64,000 nucleotides of DNA. Source: Lineus longissimus. Its lineage: Eukaryota > Nemertea > Pilidiophora > Heteronemertea > Lineidae. This document shows, in pieces, positions 9,623-19,711 of this stretch; position 1 is the first letter of the stretch; the number at the start of each line of letters is the position of its first letter. Both the position numbers and the translations under genes were made by a program. Below the pieces are notes generated by a model. The model was not told the DNA's origin. It did no database searches and saw nothing but the letters and a program-made list of their open reading frames with translations. The stretch is taken from the NCBI RefSeq assembly GCF_910592395.1, contig NC_088321.1:2792001-2856000 (forward strand), read 5' to 3'.

Positions 9623-10980
9623 TTGAAAATATGTTATTTTGTTCACTTCTTCTTTCTATATCACCCACAGAAAAAAGGGACTTTAACTTCTAAGGAATCA
9701 GTGTCCACATTGGACTTTAGTCCCTGTTCAGTGGACAATAAGTTGATTTTAAAGAAGAAAATTTGTCCAACTATGGCCAGGATAATTGCCTACCTTTACA
9801 TGAAGCAGAAAATGCGAATTAGATGGGGAAATAACAATTCCAATTATTTCAATGTTTCAAACGGTGTTAAACAAGGAGGTATATTGTCACCTTTCCTTTT
9901 CTCAATATATCTGGACGAATTACTAATGAGGTCTATAGGTTCAGGTTTTGGATGTTATGTTGGCACCACTTTCGTGGGAGCTTTTGCTTATGCAGACGAT
10001 ATCATTTTATTATGTCCCACGAAATTCTCGCTGAACACACAATTACAAGTTGCTATATTATACTCAAATGATTATTGCATCAAATTCAATCCCGCGAAAT
10101 GTCTGTTGTTATATTTCTGTCTGGAACCAGGTGGTGGAAATCTTATACCAATAGTTATCACTTTTCAGGGTATTCCTGTAACTGCTGAAGCTACTGCTCT
10201 CCATTTAGGAAACTTTATTGGACTGAGGGTAAATAATCAAGACATACATAAAACAGCATCAGATTTCAATAGGCGGGTAAATGTCCTCATATCAAAGTTT
10301 TATTTTTGCAATTTTGAAACGAAAATCAAACTTTTTTACTCATATTGCATGTCACTCTATGGTACAGTCCTGTGGGATTTAAATAATAAAGTAGTAGGCG
10401 TATTATACACAGCATGGAGAAAAGCGGTGTGGAAATTATGTAGACTTCACCCTCGGACCCATTGTGCCCTTTTGCCACTAATATTAGATACCTGTTCAAT
10501 AAAAACATTGTTACAAAACAGATTTTTAAACTTTTATCGTAAGACTGTAAACAATTCCAATATCTATGTTAATCTTGCGAGTACGCTTTCTTTGAATGGC
10601 AGTGGCTCCTATGTATCAAATACTCTCTCACACTTGGCTAGTGAGTTAGATATACCCAGGAACCACGTTCCTCTAACTTTCAAGGTACCTTTAAAGGCTG
10701 AGTTTTATAGACTGCAGTAAACTGCTGCTGTTATCAGAGATTTTTTAATGTATAGAGACTAACTTTCGGGGATAGATATCGATAATATGAATGTAATTCT
10801 TGGGGTACTCTGTGCCGGGTAGCCCTGTGTAAATGTCTATGCCTTATATGTAGGGATTGGGAGGGTCTTTCATTTCTTTGTCATCACTTGTTGTACTTTT
10901 GTTGCACTTGCACTTTTGCACATTGTAATGTAATTTAATTTACATGAACAAAGATGATTATATCTATATCATAATACTAT
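9623..10980 (+). pseudogene. 5'-truncated LINE reverse transcriptase (LINE A)
   Basis: The open frame (9623-10720) starts inside unrelated repeat sequence. From about 9745 it encodes the second half of a non-LTR retrotransposon reverse transcriptase. It contains GVKQGGILSPFLFSIYLDEL (motif 4 region) and AYADDIILL with both catalytic Asp residues. Then come thumb-like and C-terminal segments (FYSYCMSLYGTVLWDL, AWRKAVWKLCRLHPRTH). The palm motifs upstream, the endonuclease and ORF1 are absent, which is typical of incomplete reverse transcription. A 3' untranslated tail appears to run to about 10980. It is the same lineage as the fragments at 25.1-26.7 kb and 54.9-56.2 kb, and L2/CR1-like affinity is a guess. 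The 3' half is still open, so the insertion may be fairly young. Confidence 0.8.
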
Positions 10981-11238
10981 AAGGCGGCTCGATAAAGTGG
11001 GGGTAGTGTTTCGTCTAGAAATTTTGCACGTTTGCAGGTGATATGTTATCCTGATGCAACGTTATGTTTATTTTCGGAAATTTACTTCAGCGGAGCAGTA
11101 ATGAGGGATTTTTAATCGGACATTGTCAATTCTCCTTACCACTCACAGAAGGCAAGTCATAGCTGTTTAGTTATGCAGGGGCTTAATCAATTACCTGCAC
11201 TCCATGTGGGGTGGCTAACATTACCTGTTGAACAGCTG
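10981..11238. other. Unannotated intronic spacer
   Basis: No gene was recognised. On the minus strand the last 60 bases, next to the nested transposon, are open and continue the frame found on the far side of that transposon (see the entry at 12667-12793). Confidence 0.4.
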
Positions 11239-11524
11239 GCTGTAGGGCGGCTGTTATAAAACGCGGATTCCGCGGAAATCCTCGGAAAAATCACAAAGCC
11301 GCCAGTAAAAATACGCGCATAATATTGAATGATAATTATATTATACAAATAACAACATAAATCATAAATCGGAGGCAAGAACTACCAGTTATCTGCACAT
11401 TTCATCGGTCAGATTTTAATCCTCTGGAGCGCCATTCATGCCATTCCGATCGACTCTTCCCTCTATTTTTCTTGGTGTTGATAAACTTTGCATGTTATCT
11501 TCGACACCACCGTGGTTCTTTCCC

Positions 11525-12223
11525 TAAGGCTGGGTTCACATAGAACTATACGGTATTCGGTATACTCTATTCGATATACGCTATTCGGTATTCGCTATAC
11601 GCTATACGGGCACGGCGACACATAGGGTAGCATGCGTGCGGTATTCGGTCTTTTGGCGCCGATCAGATGGACAGTTCAGACGAAGAAGATTTGGCTCTTC
11701 TCCTCTTAGCCGAGGATGAAGCTGACCAGGCACAAAGACCAAAGAAAGAAAGGCAGAATGGGTGCGGCAGCACTCTAAGATGAGACCTCTGTTGGGGGAG
11801 TACCACAGGACATTTAAAAACCTCATGGATCATCCAGATGTTAATTAAAAGAATCATTTAGTTGATCAGTAATAAAAGATGTAATGAAGGCCTGTACTTA
11901 GAAATTGCAATAAAATGAGTAAAAATGAGTACTGTTGTTTCTAACTTATCCTATAGTATGCAATAAATCGTTTAATAATTGTGATAGATAACATTAAAAT
12001 GCACTGGTCAATTCTGAACAGGGTGGTATACGCTTCACGAAAATCGAACGCGCACAATTCCCACTATACTATACTATACGCAGGTATACGACCTTTTCGA
12101 ATAGTGCCCTCTTATGTGACCCGGTATTGTGAAATTTCCTTGTTCGATTTCAGGTACCCGCGTGCCCTGGCAAAACGTGCACCGAATACCCGAATAGTAT
12201 AGTTCGATGTGAACCCAGCCTAA
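11525..12223 (+). mobile_element. Harbinger-type deletion derivative (nested)
   Basis: The body is 11528-12220 (693 bp). The inverted ends begin GGCTGGGTTCACATAGAACT and match GGCTGGGTTCACATCGAACT at the other end. The target duplication TAA lies on both sides (11525-11527, 12221-12223), the 3-bp TWA preference of PIF/Harbinger. Subterminal regions are rich in TATACG/ATTCGG words. It retains only the first piece of a transposase gene. Confidence 0.85.
11667..11850 (+). pseudogene. Harbinger transposase N-terminal remnant
   Basis: ATG at 11667 opens MDSSDEEDLALLLLAEDEAD followed by a basic stretch, a start typical of HARBI1-like transposases. A one-base shift later the frame continues with WVRQHSKMRPLLGEYHRTFK, matching the family segment that precedes the DDE nuclease. 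The rest is deleted, so no nuclease is encoded. Confidence 0.6.
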
Positions 12224-12666
12224 CGGAACACATTGCGGGGCTGCTTTCAAGTGTGATTGATGCCCGGATTGATGTACGTTACGGTATATGCCTCCTTCAA
12301 ATATAAGTCGATGACGAACTGAATTCTGGCCTACGAATTTTTTTAGGACAATCTCCTTGCAGCTCGAACCTAACCAACCATATGCGACTGCACATTGGAG
12401 TCTATTTTAAGCAATCACAAAAACTTACTTCGCGGCCCGTCTAGAGTATAAGTTTACTTCAAACTACAAGGTGCGTGTGATTTACGGCGCATACAGCGCA
12501 CCATATAACGGGGATTCCCAAAGACCTTGTCACCAGGAGTACTTCATGCGCACAACAATGCACACTACTAATATGAAAAACTCTCACCTGTGGTTCAGGT
12601 AGCCACCCTGTAGCCAAGTTAGATTTTTCCGCGGATTTCCGCGGAATCCGCGTTTTATAACAGCCG

Positions 12667-12793
12667 GCTGTAGGGGGATGATTGGAACAGCCTGTACCTG
12701 TTGACCTGCTGAACTAAGGTTAATGTTATTTTCAATCCACGATTGCAGTTCACCTGATGTTCGAGATTTCGCGGGGAAAGAAATTGTAAACAA
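12667..12793 (-). other. Exon-like open frame interrupted by the nested transposons
   Basis: The minus strand is open through TSGELQSWIENNINLSSAGQ and on to VPIIPLQPA, where the 9-bp target duplication lies. Removing the transposon and one duplication copy lets the same frame continue left of it (11247 downward) as VQQVMLATPHGVQ, then GTAATTG, a possible donor. An AG is placed before GTGAACTGC. The Gln/Pro-rich character resembles a transcription-factor or transposase linker. I do not recognise the gene. It could be chance. Confidence 0.3.
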
Positions 12794-13488
12794 ACATATG
12801 TGTGCAGTTCAAATGTAAACAAAAATGTATTTTTGGTACTCTCGGTTGCTGGACTTGGGTTTTCCCGCAGTAAGGAGCTGGGGTCAAATTGGTGGTCGAT
12901 TGCTTATGGGTGCTGTGTTAGCCAGAGCTAGCCCTTGATTATGAAGGGATTTTTAAAATGAAGGTTACCATGGTCTGTTTATGTGCTCACCACAGCTTTC
13001 AATACTTGATCTGAAGAGGCGCGCTGAACCTGAAATGGCCTTATCAAGGAGCTGCTCACGGTGCTGGACGTCTAGCTTGCCTGTCGAGTAAGTGCCTTGC
13101 CCGAGACCTGGCTACATGTAGGAGGAGCACGCATTTTAAAGTTATAGTAGTGATAGTGCAATTGGTTCGAGCCATTTGGAGGCCGACATGTGAAGGCCTA
13201 TCTGGGTACTCCTTCTTCTCCGTATAAAAAGGCGCATATTGCTGAATAAGGAACGAGGCATTGCCTCATCATCTCTATCGGACCAACTGATATACTTTTA
13301 TATGCACGCATACAACACGCCACAGCTAGGTCCGAGTCTGTGGACAAATGGTTGGTTTAATTTGTCTCTTCGATATGGCTTCTTTGATATTGCATTAGAT
13401 TTTCATTGCAATTCAATCTATTCAAGGTAGAGCCCATTTGAACCTGCCTGCGCCACGGGTACAATGCTAGTATATATATATATATATA
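12794..13488. other. Intronic spacer with SINE-like motif and (TA)n
   Basis: There is no gene. On the minus strand around 13065-13110 the words GGGCAAGGCACTTACTCGAC resemble the conserved centre of tRNA-derived SINEs. A perfect TA dinucleotide run occupies 13471-13488. Confidence 0.4.
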
Positions 13489-13615
13489 ACAACTAGAGGT
13501 CAATGTCCGACGGACTTTCATACCTAGTACTTGGAGACCCCCGGACTTTCACTCTAGCTGTTAGTATCCGGGGACAATTTCAACTGGGGACATCTTCCAC
13601 TGGGACACCGGCATT
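13489..13615. repeat. Second cluster of GGAC/GTCC units
   Basis: GTCCGACGGACTTTCATACC and GGACTTTCACTCTAGCTGTT repeat the plan of the 8999-9279 array, with only three to four decayed units. Confidence 0.5.
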
Positions 13616-13684
13616 GTGAACCTGTTGAAAACTATGACTTTGTCCATTTGATAACAATTCTCACCGCCTTGCACCACTGGAACT

Positions 13685-14206
13685 TGACGCAAGGACCCAA
13701 CGCGCCGCGTAGCGACAAAATAGCGAAGCTGGCGAAACATTTATAACGGGTCACCGTGATCTCATTATGGACTTATAGCGCGATTATGTTATGGGGTTGG
13801 AACTATTTTGCTGTATATTGTCAAGAGGAAAGGAAAGTATGCGACCTATTTATGTAAAGTGATAATTAGAAGGTATATACTAATATAGTTCAGGAAATGT
13901 TAATACATGTAAATAATCATTCCTTATCGTCTTTTGAGAGCATTTTTAATTGTAAAAAGTATATGCCTACGTCACAGAGTCTCTGCAATGGTCATTTTTA
14001 TCATAGTAGTCTCGCGCAGCCAGACCTTCTTCTCTTTAGTCTGACGCAAGCCAGACGTTCTTTGTATTAGACGTTTTCCACCACAATATATCTGGGCCGA
14101 AGAAACACTGCGCACGATTACCTCGAGCTGGAGCTAAGAATAGATTATGCTAATGAGCATACTTCCTCATTGAGTTTTCTCAGAATGGTGCATATCGCGC
14201 AAAGCT
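13685..14206 (+). repeat. 520-bp dispersed repeat, copy 1
   Basis: This aligns with 20626-21142 over its whole length, including GACGCAAGGACCCAACGCGC, GGGTCACCGTGATCTCATTA and GCCTACGTCACAGAGT. It differs by substitutions and short indels. It is noncoding on both strands. Both copies are followed by a GTTGACTGTGCTTTAAGAGA hairpin, so the unit is probably a nonautonomous transposon. Confidence 0.8.
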
Positions 14207-14381
14207 ACTGAGTCTAGTACCATTAGGCCCCGCGAGGTGGCGCTGAGGCGGCTGCTGTAATCTAGAGAATGGTTGAGTCACTCTAAAAGCTACTTGGTCA
14301 TAACAAATGACGGACCTAACCAAAATTGGTTACATTTTTGCATTGCTGCAATGAAAGACCTAATACTGAAACCACATGTCT

Positions 14382-14441
14382 GTTGACTGTGCTTTAAGAG
14401 AGACTGGTATCGTGCGTAATCTCTCTTAAAGCACAGTCAAC
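14382..14441. repeat. Perfect 22-bp inverted repeat hairpin
   Basis: The arms 14382-14403 and 14420-14441 are exact reverse complements (GTTGACTGTGCTTTAAGAGA plus GA) around a 16-base loop. It probably represents two abutting or truncated terminal repeats of a MITE, since the same arm recurs at 21158-21201. Confidence 0.75.
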
Positions 14442-15191
14442 TGTGAACATAATAGCAACACTCAAAATATGTACATCAAGCAATCTGATTCAGTGGAGGG
14501 ACTACTGGGGACGGGTTTTGGCGACGTATTCCCTCTAAAAAATACCGCCATATTTAAAACGCACACGGTGATTGTGATGAGGTCGCGCAGCTGGCAGAGC
14601 GAATGGCCCAAAAAGTTTTCCTTAAAATGGTGTTACATTTCGTTTTGTGCGTTGTTTTCTGTTTATATTGAGATAAGATATTTACCGCATATATCATGTA
14701 GCTCAGTAAGTTGATAAATAATGTGTGCAGCTGATATTAAAGTTTGAATAGTCTTTTCGAAAAAGTTTTTCGAATCGAGCTCAAAAGATATAGTTTTTGG
14801 CGCCAATGACGTCACCAATGGCGGATTTGCACTGAAGTTCAAGCCGAGTCGATTATTAAGAGAATCGACTCAAAGTTCCGAGTGGACATGGTCACACAAA
14901 CATATAGAATGAATCGTTTTCATCAAATTTTCATTAAATCATTTTTTTTCAAATACTCGGTGTCTTTTTCTGGCGAGTATAGTGGTTGTAGCTGCAATCC
15001 ATGAATTTGACATGTTCAAATCATTTACAAGTAAAACTGATGGGGTATGCAATGAGTTTAAGGATTCGTACTTCTAAAACCGTGGAACTCCATAGGTCAT
15101 GTGTACGGATTAAGGAATTTAAAGGTACGTCAAGGAGATTGAACGATCTGATTCAAATATCATCAACCTGATCATGTTTTGGCCTACTTAC
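14442..15191. other. Intronic spacer before the HRD exon
   Basis: No coding exon was recognised. A 9-bp perfect palindrome pair, GAGTCGATT...AATCGACTC, occurs near 14849-14874. The rest shows nothing I can name. Confidence 0.5.
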
Positions 15192-15318
15192 GTTTGATAT
15201 CCCGATGGGCTATGTGCTTCTCATGGAGGAACTTAACGCCACAGAGTATCTGATGCGTGTAGTTTCTTAGGTTATCTTTAGGAAGAGGGTTTCCTTTTAT
15301 CTTCCCCGCCAAAGATCC
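15192..15318 (-). CDS. Protein kinase exon 7: alpha-D/E helices and HRD loop
   Basis: The translation is GSLAGKIKGNPLPKDNLRNY, then THQILCGVKFLHEKHIAHRDIK. This covers the end of the hinge (completing MEYMTGGSL), the alpha-E helix and the catalytic loop with the base-accepting Asp of HRD and the phosphate-contacting Lys. The acceptor is ...TTTGATAG and the donor GTAAGT. It begins in phase 0 and ends one base into a codon that the next exon (825-1023) completes. EYMxGGSL is characteristic of STE/MAP3K kinases. Intron 7 that follows is 14168 bp, far larger than the 249-bp intron before it, because of transposon insertions. Confidence 0.92.
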
Positions 15319-15567
15319 CTATCAAACAATCAATCAATCGTTAAGTTTATGGTAGTTGCTGAATTCATCCGCAACGTGTTTTGACATTTAGAAGATCATT
15401 ATTTAGTAAAACACATCACACCAGGCTGACTATTGCGTTCAAATAAATGAGCTACCCAGACTCGTATGTCGGTTCGGGAATGTGGCACTGTTCAAAACGG
15501 ACCAGAGACTGTCGACTATATATTGGGCACGCAACTAATTCCATTGTTTGCAATAATTGGATCTTAC

Positions 15568-15708
15568 CCCGGTCATATATTCCATTCCAATGTAAAACTT
15601 GCCGGAATCCACATCAATATGCTCAAAGAAATATCGAATGATATTCGGATGGTTGAATCGACTGAGCTCCCGCATTATTTTCACCTCAACCAAAAAGGCT
15701 TCATCTTC
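15568..15708 (-). CDS. Protein kinase exon 6: alpha-C helix to hinge
   Basis: This exon is 47 codons exactly, phase 0 at both ends, acceptor TTTTGCAG and donor GTAAGA. The translation runs from EDEAFLVEVKIMRELSRF through NHPNIIRYFFEHID to GKFYIGMEYMTG. The Glu of VEVKIMREL is the alpha-C residue that pairs with the VAIK lysine. HPNIIRY is the standard beta-4 entry, and MEYMTG is the hinge. It joins the exon at 22248-22405 in frame across a 6.5-kb intron. Confidence 0.92.
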
Positions 15709-15902
15709 CTGCAAAATGAAATTTGTTTATAATAATTAACTAACGATTTCTATCGCAGAAACATGCGACCATGACCACATATATGACAAAATTAAATTTC
15801 GTGAGCTCTCAGTTGCCATCATAAGTCAACCATTCCATCCGGGAACTACTTGATTAGCAATTAAGATTTGCTGCACCGTATACCCTGGTAGTACTCTTAC
15901 AG

Positions 15903-15968
15903 GCGCAGCGGGTGGCAGAGCGTCGGTCTTATGATCAAGAGGTTGTGGGTTTGATTCCCGGCTGAGTC
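15903..15968 (+). repeat. tRNA-like SINE head
   Basis: GGCGCAGCGGGTGGCAGAGC fits an A box and TGTGGGTTTGATTCCCGGCT a B box at tRNA spacing, but the acceptor and anticodon stems are not coherent. It is a tRNA-derived SINE head or tRNA pseudogene in intron 5. Confidence 0.45.
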
Positions 15969-18216
15969 GCTACATAGAAACTTCCTACTGGTCAAGTTCG
16001 ATTGAGCGCTTATATAGTGGCTTCTTTTTGAAACCCATAAGATTGCAAATGTAAACAATTTCATAATAGACATACAGTTCGCTAAATCCTTTTCCAATTT
16101 AAAATTATCAACTCTATAAATACGACAGTGGTGTGTAGTCAGCACTCCAGTAAAATGTTCAACTCACGACATATCGCGCAATGTTGTTCAAACGTGGTCA
16201 ATGTGACATCGTGATGCAAAGGCTTTGTTCAATTCTGATATGAACGATGGTGCAAGGCTCGCCTGTGTTTCTTCCATTATTGTTTACATGAGTAAAAGCT
16301 CCAGCCTCGCCCCAAGACATTGCGCCTCCGCCAATTCCTGATGCAAGGTTGGATTGTAGCTACGTTTGACCGGAGCGATGGTCGACCACCCAAATATCGC
16401 GAGATCTCGCAGGGAGGCGCGTGGTTTTACCAGGCTGGAAAAGCTAATTTCGCCCCGGGAACTTGGTTGATTTTGTAAAATCATGTAAATATCTAATTTA
16501 ATATACATGAATTTCTGCTTTTCTGGTTTATAAACTAAATATAAAAAATTCAAATCTATTGATGAAACATTGGGATCGAACCGAAAACCAGGGCCAATGT
16601 AGTGAAAACTGAGGTCAGTTGTTGTCGCAGTCAAAATACATTTAACTCCCTCTGGTGGACTACGATTGTCCCCATTGTATGGTACATGGATCGACTACGG
16701 GACACTTAACAGGAAAAAATTCAACTGAGTGCAAAACGTGCTTAACACAACAGATGATTATTTGTTTGATGCATTTGCATAAGAAATTGGGACAGTGTTT
16801 CTCCCATACCTAGATATATCTGTCAGGTGTGGGGAAATAAAGGTTTTAGTGTAGCAATAAGTTCCTACGGGGCTAAACAGGACAGTATGGGACAATACGG
16901 AGCAGGCTATAATATAACTGTTATTTTAACGGTAATGCGAGCTGCTAAACAATTTGTTATGAGACATGTATATGCCTCTTAGCGTGCTTTTATTTTCATG
17001 ACTGACACTGCAAAGCCGCAATTAATCATAAAAAAGGATATTTTAACCTATCATGATCTCCATGAGTAGGGCAATACGGGATGCCTCCATCCCCTCCCCC
17101 CAAAAAAATATTTTTTGGTCAGAACACGAGGTATGAAGCCCTCAATTTTCAAATGAAATTAATGGAAAGTCACCCAACAGTTAAACAACTTGTAGAAGGC
17201 AGGTTCCTTGCACAGTCCACCCTTTACACGACCTACTAAGGTTGTCCCCGAGGATACCCCAAAGATTCCACCCAAGAGCTTTTTCCATACTTCTGGTTGT
17301 CTGCTTAACCCCTAAGAGGTTTTATTTTACCCTTCCTTGCATAATTAATCGGAAAAATAAATAAGTGTCATGAGAGTTGGTTCCGCGGATAGTTATGTGT
17401 ATTTGTTATATAGGATACAATATGGAGATATTATCATTATTGACTAAAAATTATTCCAGGGTGAAAATATAACTAATACCGATCTATCACCACTTCTTTT
17501 CAAATCTCGAAAATAGTGAGAAATCTTCGTCACATGCCACCATACTCGTATGAAGCTAACTACATGGCCCCAGTAAACAATCTAGGGTTTAAAAACCATA
17601 ATCAGCCTACCCTACCAAATCGAAGTAACAGTTACAGTTTTAGCAGGTTATCTATCAATCTGTCATAATAGCATTATGCTATAAACGCTCGGTCTCGCAA
17701 GGTTTCGGACACCCATCGATTTTCCTATCATGCTAAAATCGCCTCGAAAATGTTTGCATGTTTAAAGGCCATATATCAAGGTTTTTTGCCATTTTCTGCT
17801 GTAAGACGATTTCAAAAGTGTACCTAACACTTTATACAATACAGAAAACCAAATGCAATTAGCTCCATCCATTTTGAAGATATAGCCAATTATGTGTTTG
17901 ACAACTTGATTACCTAATCAGGCTAGCAACTGGCTTATTAGAGCCAGGCGGCGGGTTCAGCAAAAGTTGTGATGTAGATCAGGTTATCTGTACATGTCAT
18001 GCAATCATAAAAGCAGGAGGGCCTTAATTAATTATGCACACCTGGAAGTAATGTGTTTCATTCACTATGGTGTATTGTGTGGCTCCGAATTGTGTCAAGG
18101 ATAGCACAAAGAACAATCGAATGACGGATGGGACCCATTTTTATAGCATGTTAGATGTAGCATAATTTGATGATTAGAACGTTTGATTGACCATTATCCC
18201 AGACACCAAATAGGCA
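15969..18216. other. Intronic sequence, nothing recognised
   Basis: This is a long AT-rich part of kinase intron 5. Open frames up to 116 codons (for example on the minus strand at 16284-16634) have no recognisable domain and no matching splice signals. No RNA gene or repeat was identified. Confidence 0.5.
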
Positions 18217-18467
18217 TCTACTTAAATCGAATGAGCAAAACGCTTTCAAACGCATAACAATAAATCGAATGAACTGTTTGATTTTTTCGAATGAATCAAA
18301 ACGTGATCAAATCGACGTTACATAGAATCAAATCAAATCGCATTCGATTGTAACGATCGAATGCAGCTGGTGGAATCGAACGAATGCCAGAACAGCTAAT
18401 CCCGCAATTCATTCGATTCATAATGTGCGACATTCGTTCGATTCGCCAAGGGTCATGTGCCATCTTG

Positions 18468-18680
18468 TGACGTCACTGCATCAGCCGCCTGGACGCGCGG
18501 AGATTGTTGATTACTTTCGATTCGCAGTATTTTAACCAGTCTTGCAAACTATCAATACTATTAATAAGGCTTCCAGAAACGAGTAAAAGTAGCGATAAAA
18601 TGCATAGTTTCAAGATCATGGAGGCTGCCATCTTGTATATCACGTGACTATAAAAACTGCGCTGCCTGGATTGAGTCACG
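18468..18680 (-). promoter_or_regulatory. Promoter-like core with E-boxes, CRE and TATA-like box
   Basis: The unique core of the ATCGAAT array holds a palindromic CRE (GTGACGTCAC, about 18470-18479), two CACGTG E-boxes (about 18641-18646 and 18676-18681), and TTTTTATAG between them on the minus strand upstream of an ATG in the strong context CAAGATGGC. CAAGATGGC also matches the YY1/initiator consensus. This arrangement suggests a promoter, but only motif content supports it. Confidence 0.35.
18473..18631 (-). CDS. Putative small secreted peptide, 52 aa
   Basis: ATG at 18631 has good initiation context (ACAAGATGG). The product starts MAASMILKLCILSLLLLVSG, a plausible signal peptide with a short charged n-region and a 13-residue hydrophobic core, cleavable after the VSG/S region. 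The predicted mature part of about 30 residues is amphipathic, has one Cys and ends RASRRLMQ before TGA. Alternatively AAAGTAATC inside it could be a splice donor, making this the first exon of a longer protein. No family was recognised. It lies on the same strand as the kinase, inside its intron 5. Its unusual setting inside a symmetric repeat array is the main reason to list it. Confidence 0.3.
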   Translation of the reverse strand: MAASMILKLCILSLLLLVSGSLINSIDSLQDWLKYCESKVINNLRASRRLMQ

Positions 18681-19339
18681 TGCCAGCATTAACCAATCGG
18701 AATCGAATAGAATTTACTGTGAAAATCGAATGAATGAGTGTACGAATCGAATGAACGCGCGGAGAAAAATCGAATGCATGTGTGCAAAATCGAATAAAAG
18801 TGTAGGAAAATCGAATGAAAGTATGAAAAAATCGAATAGACCTGTTCAGAAATCGAATGAACAGTTTAGAAAATCGAATGAAACCTGTTCAGAAATCGAA
18901 TGAATGTGCGCAAGGATCGAATGAAGGTATGCAAAAATATCGAATGGACGTGTTCAAAATCGAATGAATGTGTGTCACTATCGAATGAATGTGCGCAATA
19001 AAGACGAGCGGCATGTTCGGTTAATTAACGAATGTCGTGGTTGACTTTATAGGATTAAAAATGTTACTTCGATTTCATCGAATGAATATGTCAGTGATCA
19101 AATGAATCTAGCTGCATTGAATTGAATGAATGTCCATGAAATAATCGAATTGTGTCTAATGAATCGAACAAATGTAATGAATTTCATGAGAAATCGAATG
19201 AATGTTGTGACAAATCGAACGAATGTTGTAAATAATCGAACGAATGCTGTGAAAAATCAAATTTTGCTACAAAAAACGTGCCATACATTTTCATGAATTT
19301 CCAAAGCCAGTTGAACGAGAGAGCTAACGTTGCACGGCA

Positions 19340-19711
19340 TTATATCGTCACGTCAAGATGATTGTGCATAATACCGTCACTTTTAAATAGTAGTTCAGCG
19401 TCATGACATAACTGGCGATACAACACTGACGAGGCGAAACAATATTGTGCAACATTAGTCTGTTCAAAAATCATACATGTTATGCATCTGCAACCGTCTA
19501 TCAATGTCTTCTTTGCTATATCGGCAGGTCTGCCATGCAAATTGATTAACCACAAATTCTAATCACTTTCGTCCGAATGATCACTCTCATTATGATCTAG
19601 TGATATTAATGGCTCGAACATGTACGGCTCAACGTTTAAATATCCTTCTGTATCGACCAAAACATCCTCAAATTCACTGCTCTCACTCTCTGAACTGTAT
19701 GCGGAAGCCAT
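19340..19711 (-). pseudogene. Acidic-N-terminus ORF split by one amber codon
   Basis: ATG at 19711 (context GCAAGATGG) opens 50 codons rich in Ser, Glu and Asp (MASAYSSESESSEFEDVLVD, later EPYMFEPL), then a TAG at 19559-19561. The same frame stays open for another 73 codons, including GCRCITCMIFEQTN, with paired cysteines. An acidic start with PYxFEP followed by Cys pairs recalls short proteins commonly annotated as P2X7-C-terminal-like in invertebrates and fish, but the match is weak. One nonsense change in an otherwise open 122-codon frame suggests a young pseudogene or a mobile-element gene piece. Confidence 0.35.

Larger units (their letters stand above)
11239..12675. mobile_element. Palindromic-ended element with 9-bp target duplication
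   Basis: The body is 11248-12666 (1419 bp). The ends are inverted repeats of about 40 bp starting CGGCTGTTATAAAACGCGG and containing the CCGCGG-rich block GGATTCCGCGGAAATC. The same 9 bases, GCTGTAGGG, flank it at 11239-11247 and 12667-12675. A 9-bp duplication suggests a Mutator-like superfamily, but there is no transposase to confirm it. A Harbinger derivative has inserted into it (11528-12220). The remaining 0.7 kb has no coding capacity. Confidence 0.75.
18217..19258. repeat. ATCGAATGAA minisatellite-like array with inverted left arm
   Basis: The words ATCGAATGAA, TCGAACGAATG and variants recur roughly every 18-24 bases through about 1 kb (for example AAATCGAATGAATGTGCGCA). Left of 18440 part of the array is in the opposite orientation (ATTCATTCGATTC, ACATTCGTTCGATTC). 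A perfect palindrome, GCATTCGAT/ATCGAATGC, sits near 18340-18364. The two arms surround a 240-bp unique core (18445-18690) holding a short ORF and paired E-box and CRE motifs. It is not CRISPR: spacing and units are irregular. Confidence 0.75.

Noticed and set aside
16284-16634. 116-codon minus-strand ORF as a gene
   Set aside because: No recognisable domain, no splice signals and no homologous neighbour. The length is within chance for this composition.
18217-19258. Regularly recurring ATCGAATGAA words as a CRISPR-like array
   Set aside because: Units and spacers vary in length and sequence, orientation switches, no cas genes exist and the DNA is eukaryotic.
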